From Streptomyces luteolifulvus (GTDB lineage Bacteria; Actinomycetota; Actinomycetes; Streptomycetales; Streptomycetaceae), in assembly GCF_008806595.1 (NCBI RefSeq), contig NZ_VZRB01000001.1, positions 215,423 through 279,422 of the forward strand: a stretch of 64,000 nucleotides of DNA, read 5' to 3'. Made by a program: the position numbers and the translations under genes. Below, piece by piece: positions 63,980-64,000 of the stretch. Position 1 is the stretch's first letter. Each line of letters opens with the position of its first letter. The notes below the pieces were generated by a model that made no database searches, was not told the DNA's origin, and saw only the letters and a program-made list of their open reading frames with translations.

Positions 63980-64000
63980 GTTTGGGATGTATTATGGATG

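Overview
The window is high-GC actinobacterial chromosome, almost certainly Streptomyces. The evidence is G/C-rich third codon positions, many GTG/TTG starts, the Pup-proteasome genes, a conservon, and a gene order I recognise from the Streptomyces coelicolor SCO164x to SCO159x region (recalled, not searched). Most of it is conserved core chromosome. One gene is broken by an insertion sequence remnant. The last ~60 bases are an implausible G/C homopolymer run that looks like an assembly artefact.

Layout. 1-8.8 kb: Pup-proteasome locus (end of prcB, prcA, pafA, pafB, pafC), with a divergent LacI/MFS pair and two FKBP prolyl isomerase genes inserted. 8.8-14 kb: two small proteins, tatA-tatC, and a Ski2/HelY-type helicase. 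14.1-18.7 kb: a complete conservon (sensor-like ATPase, roadblock, DUF742, small GTPase) ending in a P450 that lacks the ExxR motif. 18.7-26.5 kb: RluA-type pseudouridine synthase, a small frame-broken gene, an iron-boxed siderophore-interacting protein, a 5'-3' exonuclease, an XRE-cupin regulator coupled to a BtuF-like protein, then a SLAC1/TDT transporter gene split by an IS110 fragment and its divergent LysR regulator.

26.5-33.2 kb: a probable ethanolamine/gamma-glutamylation pathway: glutamine amidotransferase-like hydrolase, ethanolamine permease and FadR-type regulator on the minus strand, facing glnA4, aldehyde dehydrogenase and SDR, which are translationally coupled on the plus strand. 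33.2-40.8 kb: DUF2510 membrane protein, alanine-racemase-fold PLP enzyme, a proline-rich membrane protein coupled to a mycosin-like S8 protease, a membrane-anchored beta-lactamase-like protein, SseB and DUF1844 proteins. 40.8-48.9 kb: translation block infC-rpmI-rplT with a structured leader and an apparent ATC start for infC, then TrmH-type methyltransferase, PAS histidine kinase and pheST.

48.9-64 kb: SpoIIE-type phosphatase whose C-terminus is encoded by a dispersed repeat, NsdA-like TPR regulator, NUDIX hydrolase, 3-hydroxybutyryl-CoA dehydrogenase, Tat-exported GHL10 protein, DUF1918 protein, an EamA transporter and MocR regulator whose start codons overlap head to head inside an inverted repeat, then small enzymes and a tandem DUF7336-like pair. 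I saw no rRNA, tRNA, CRISPR array or prophage.
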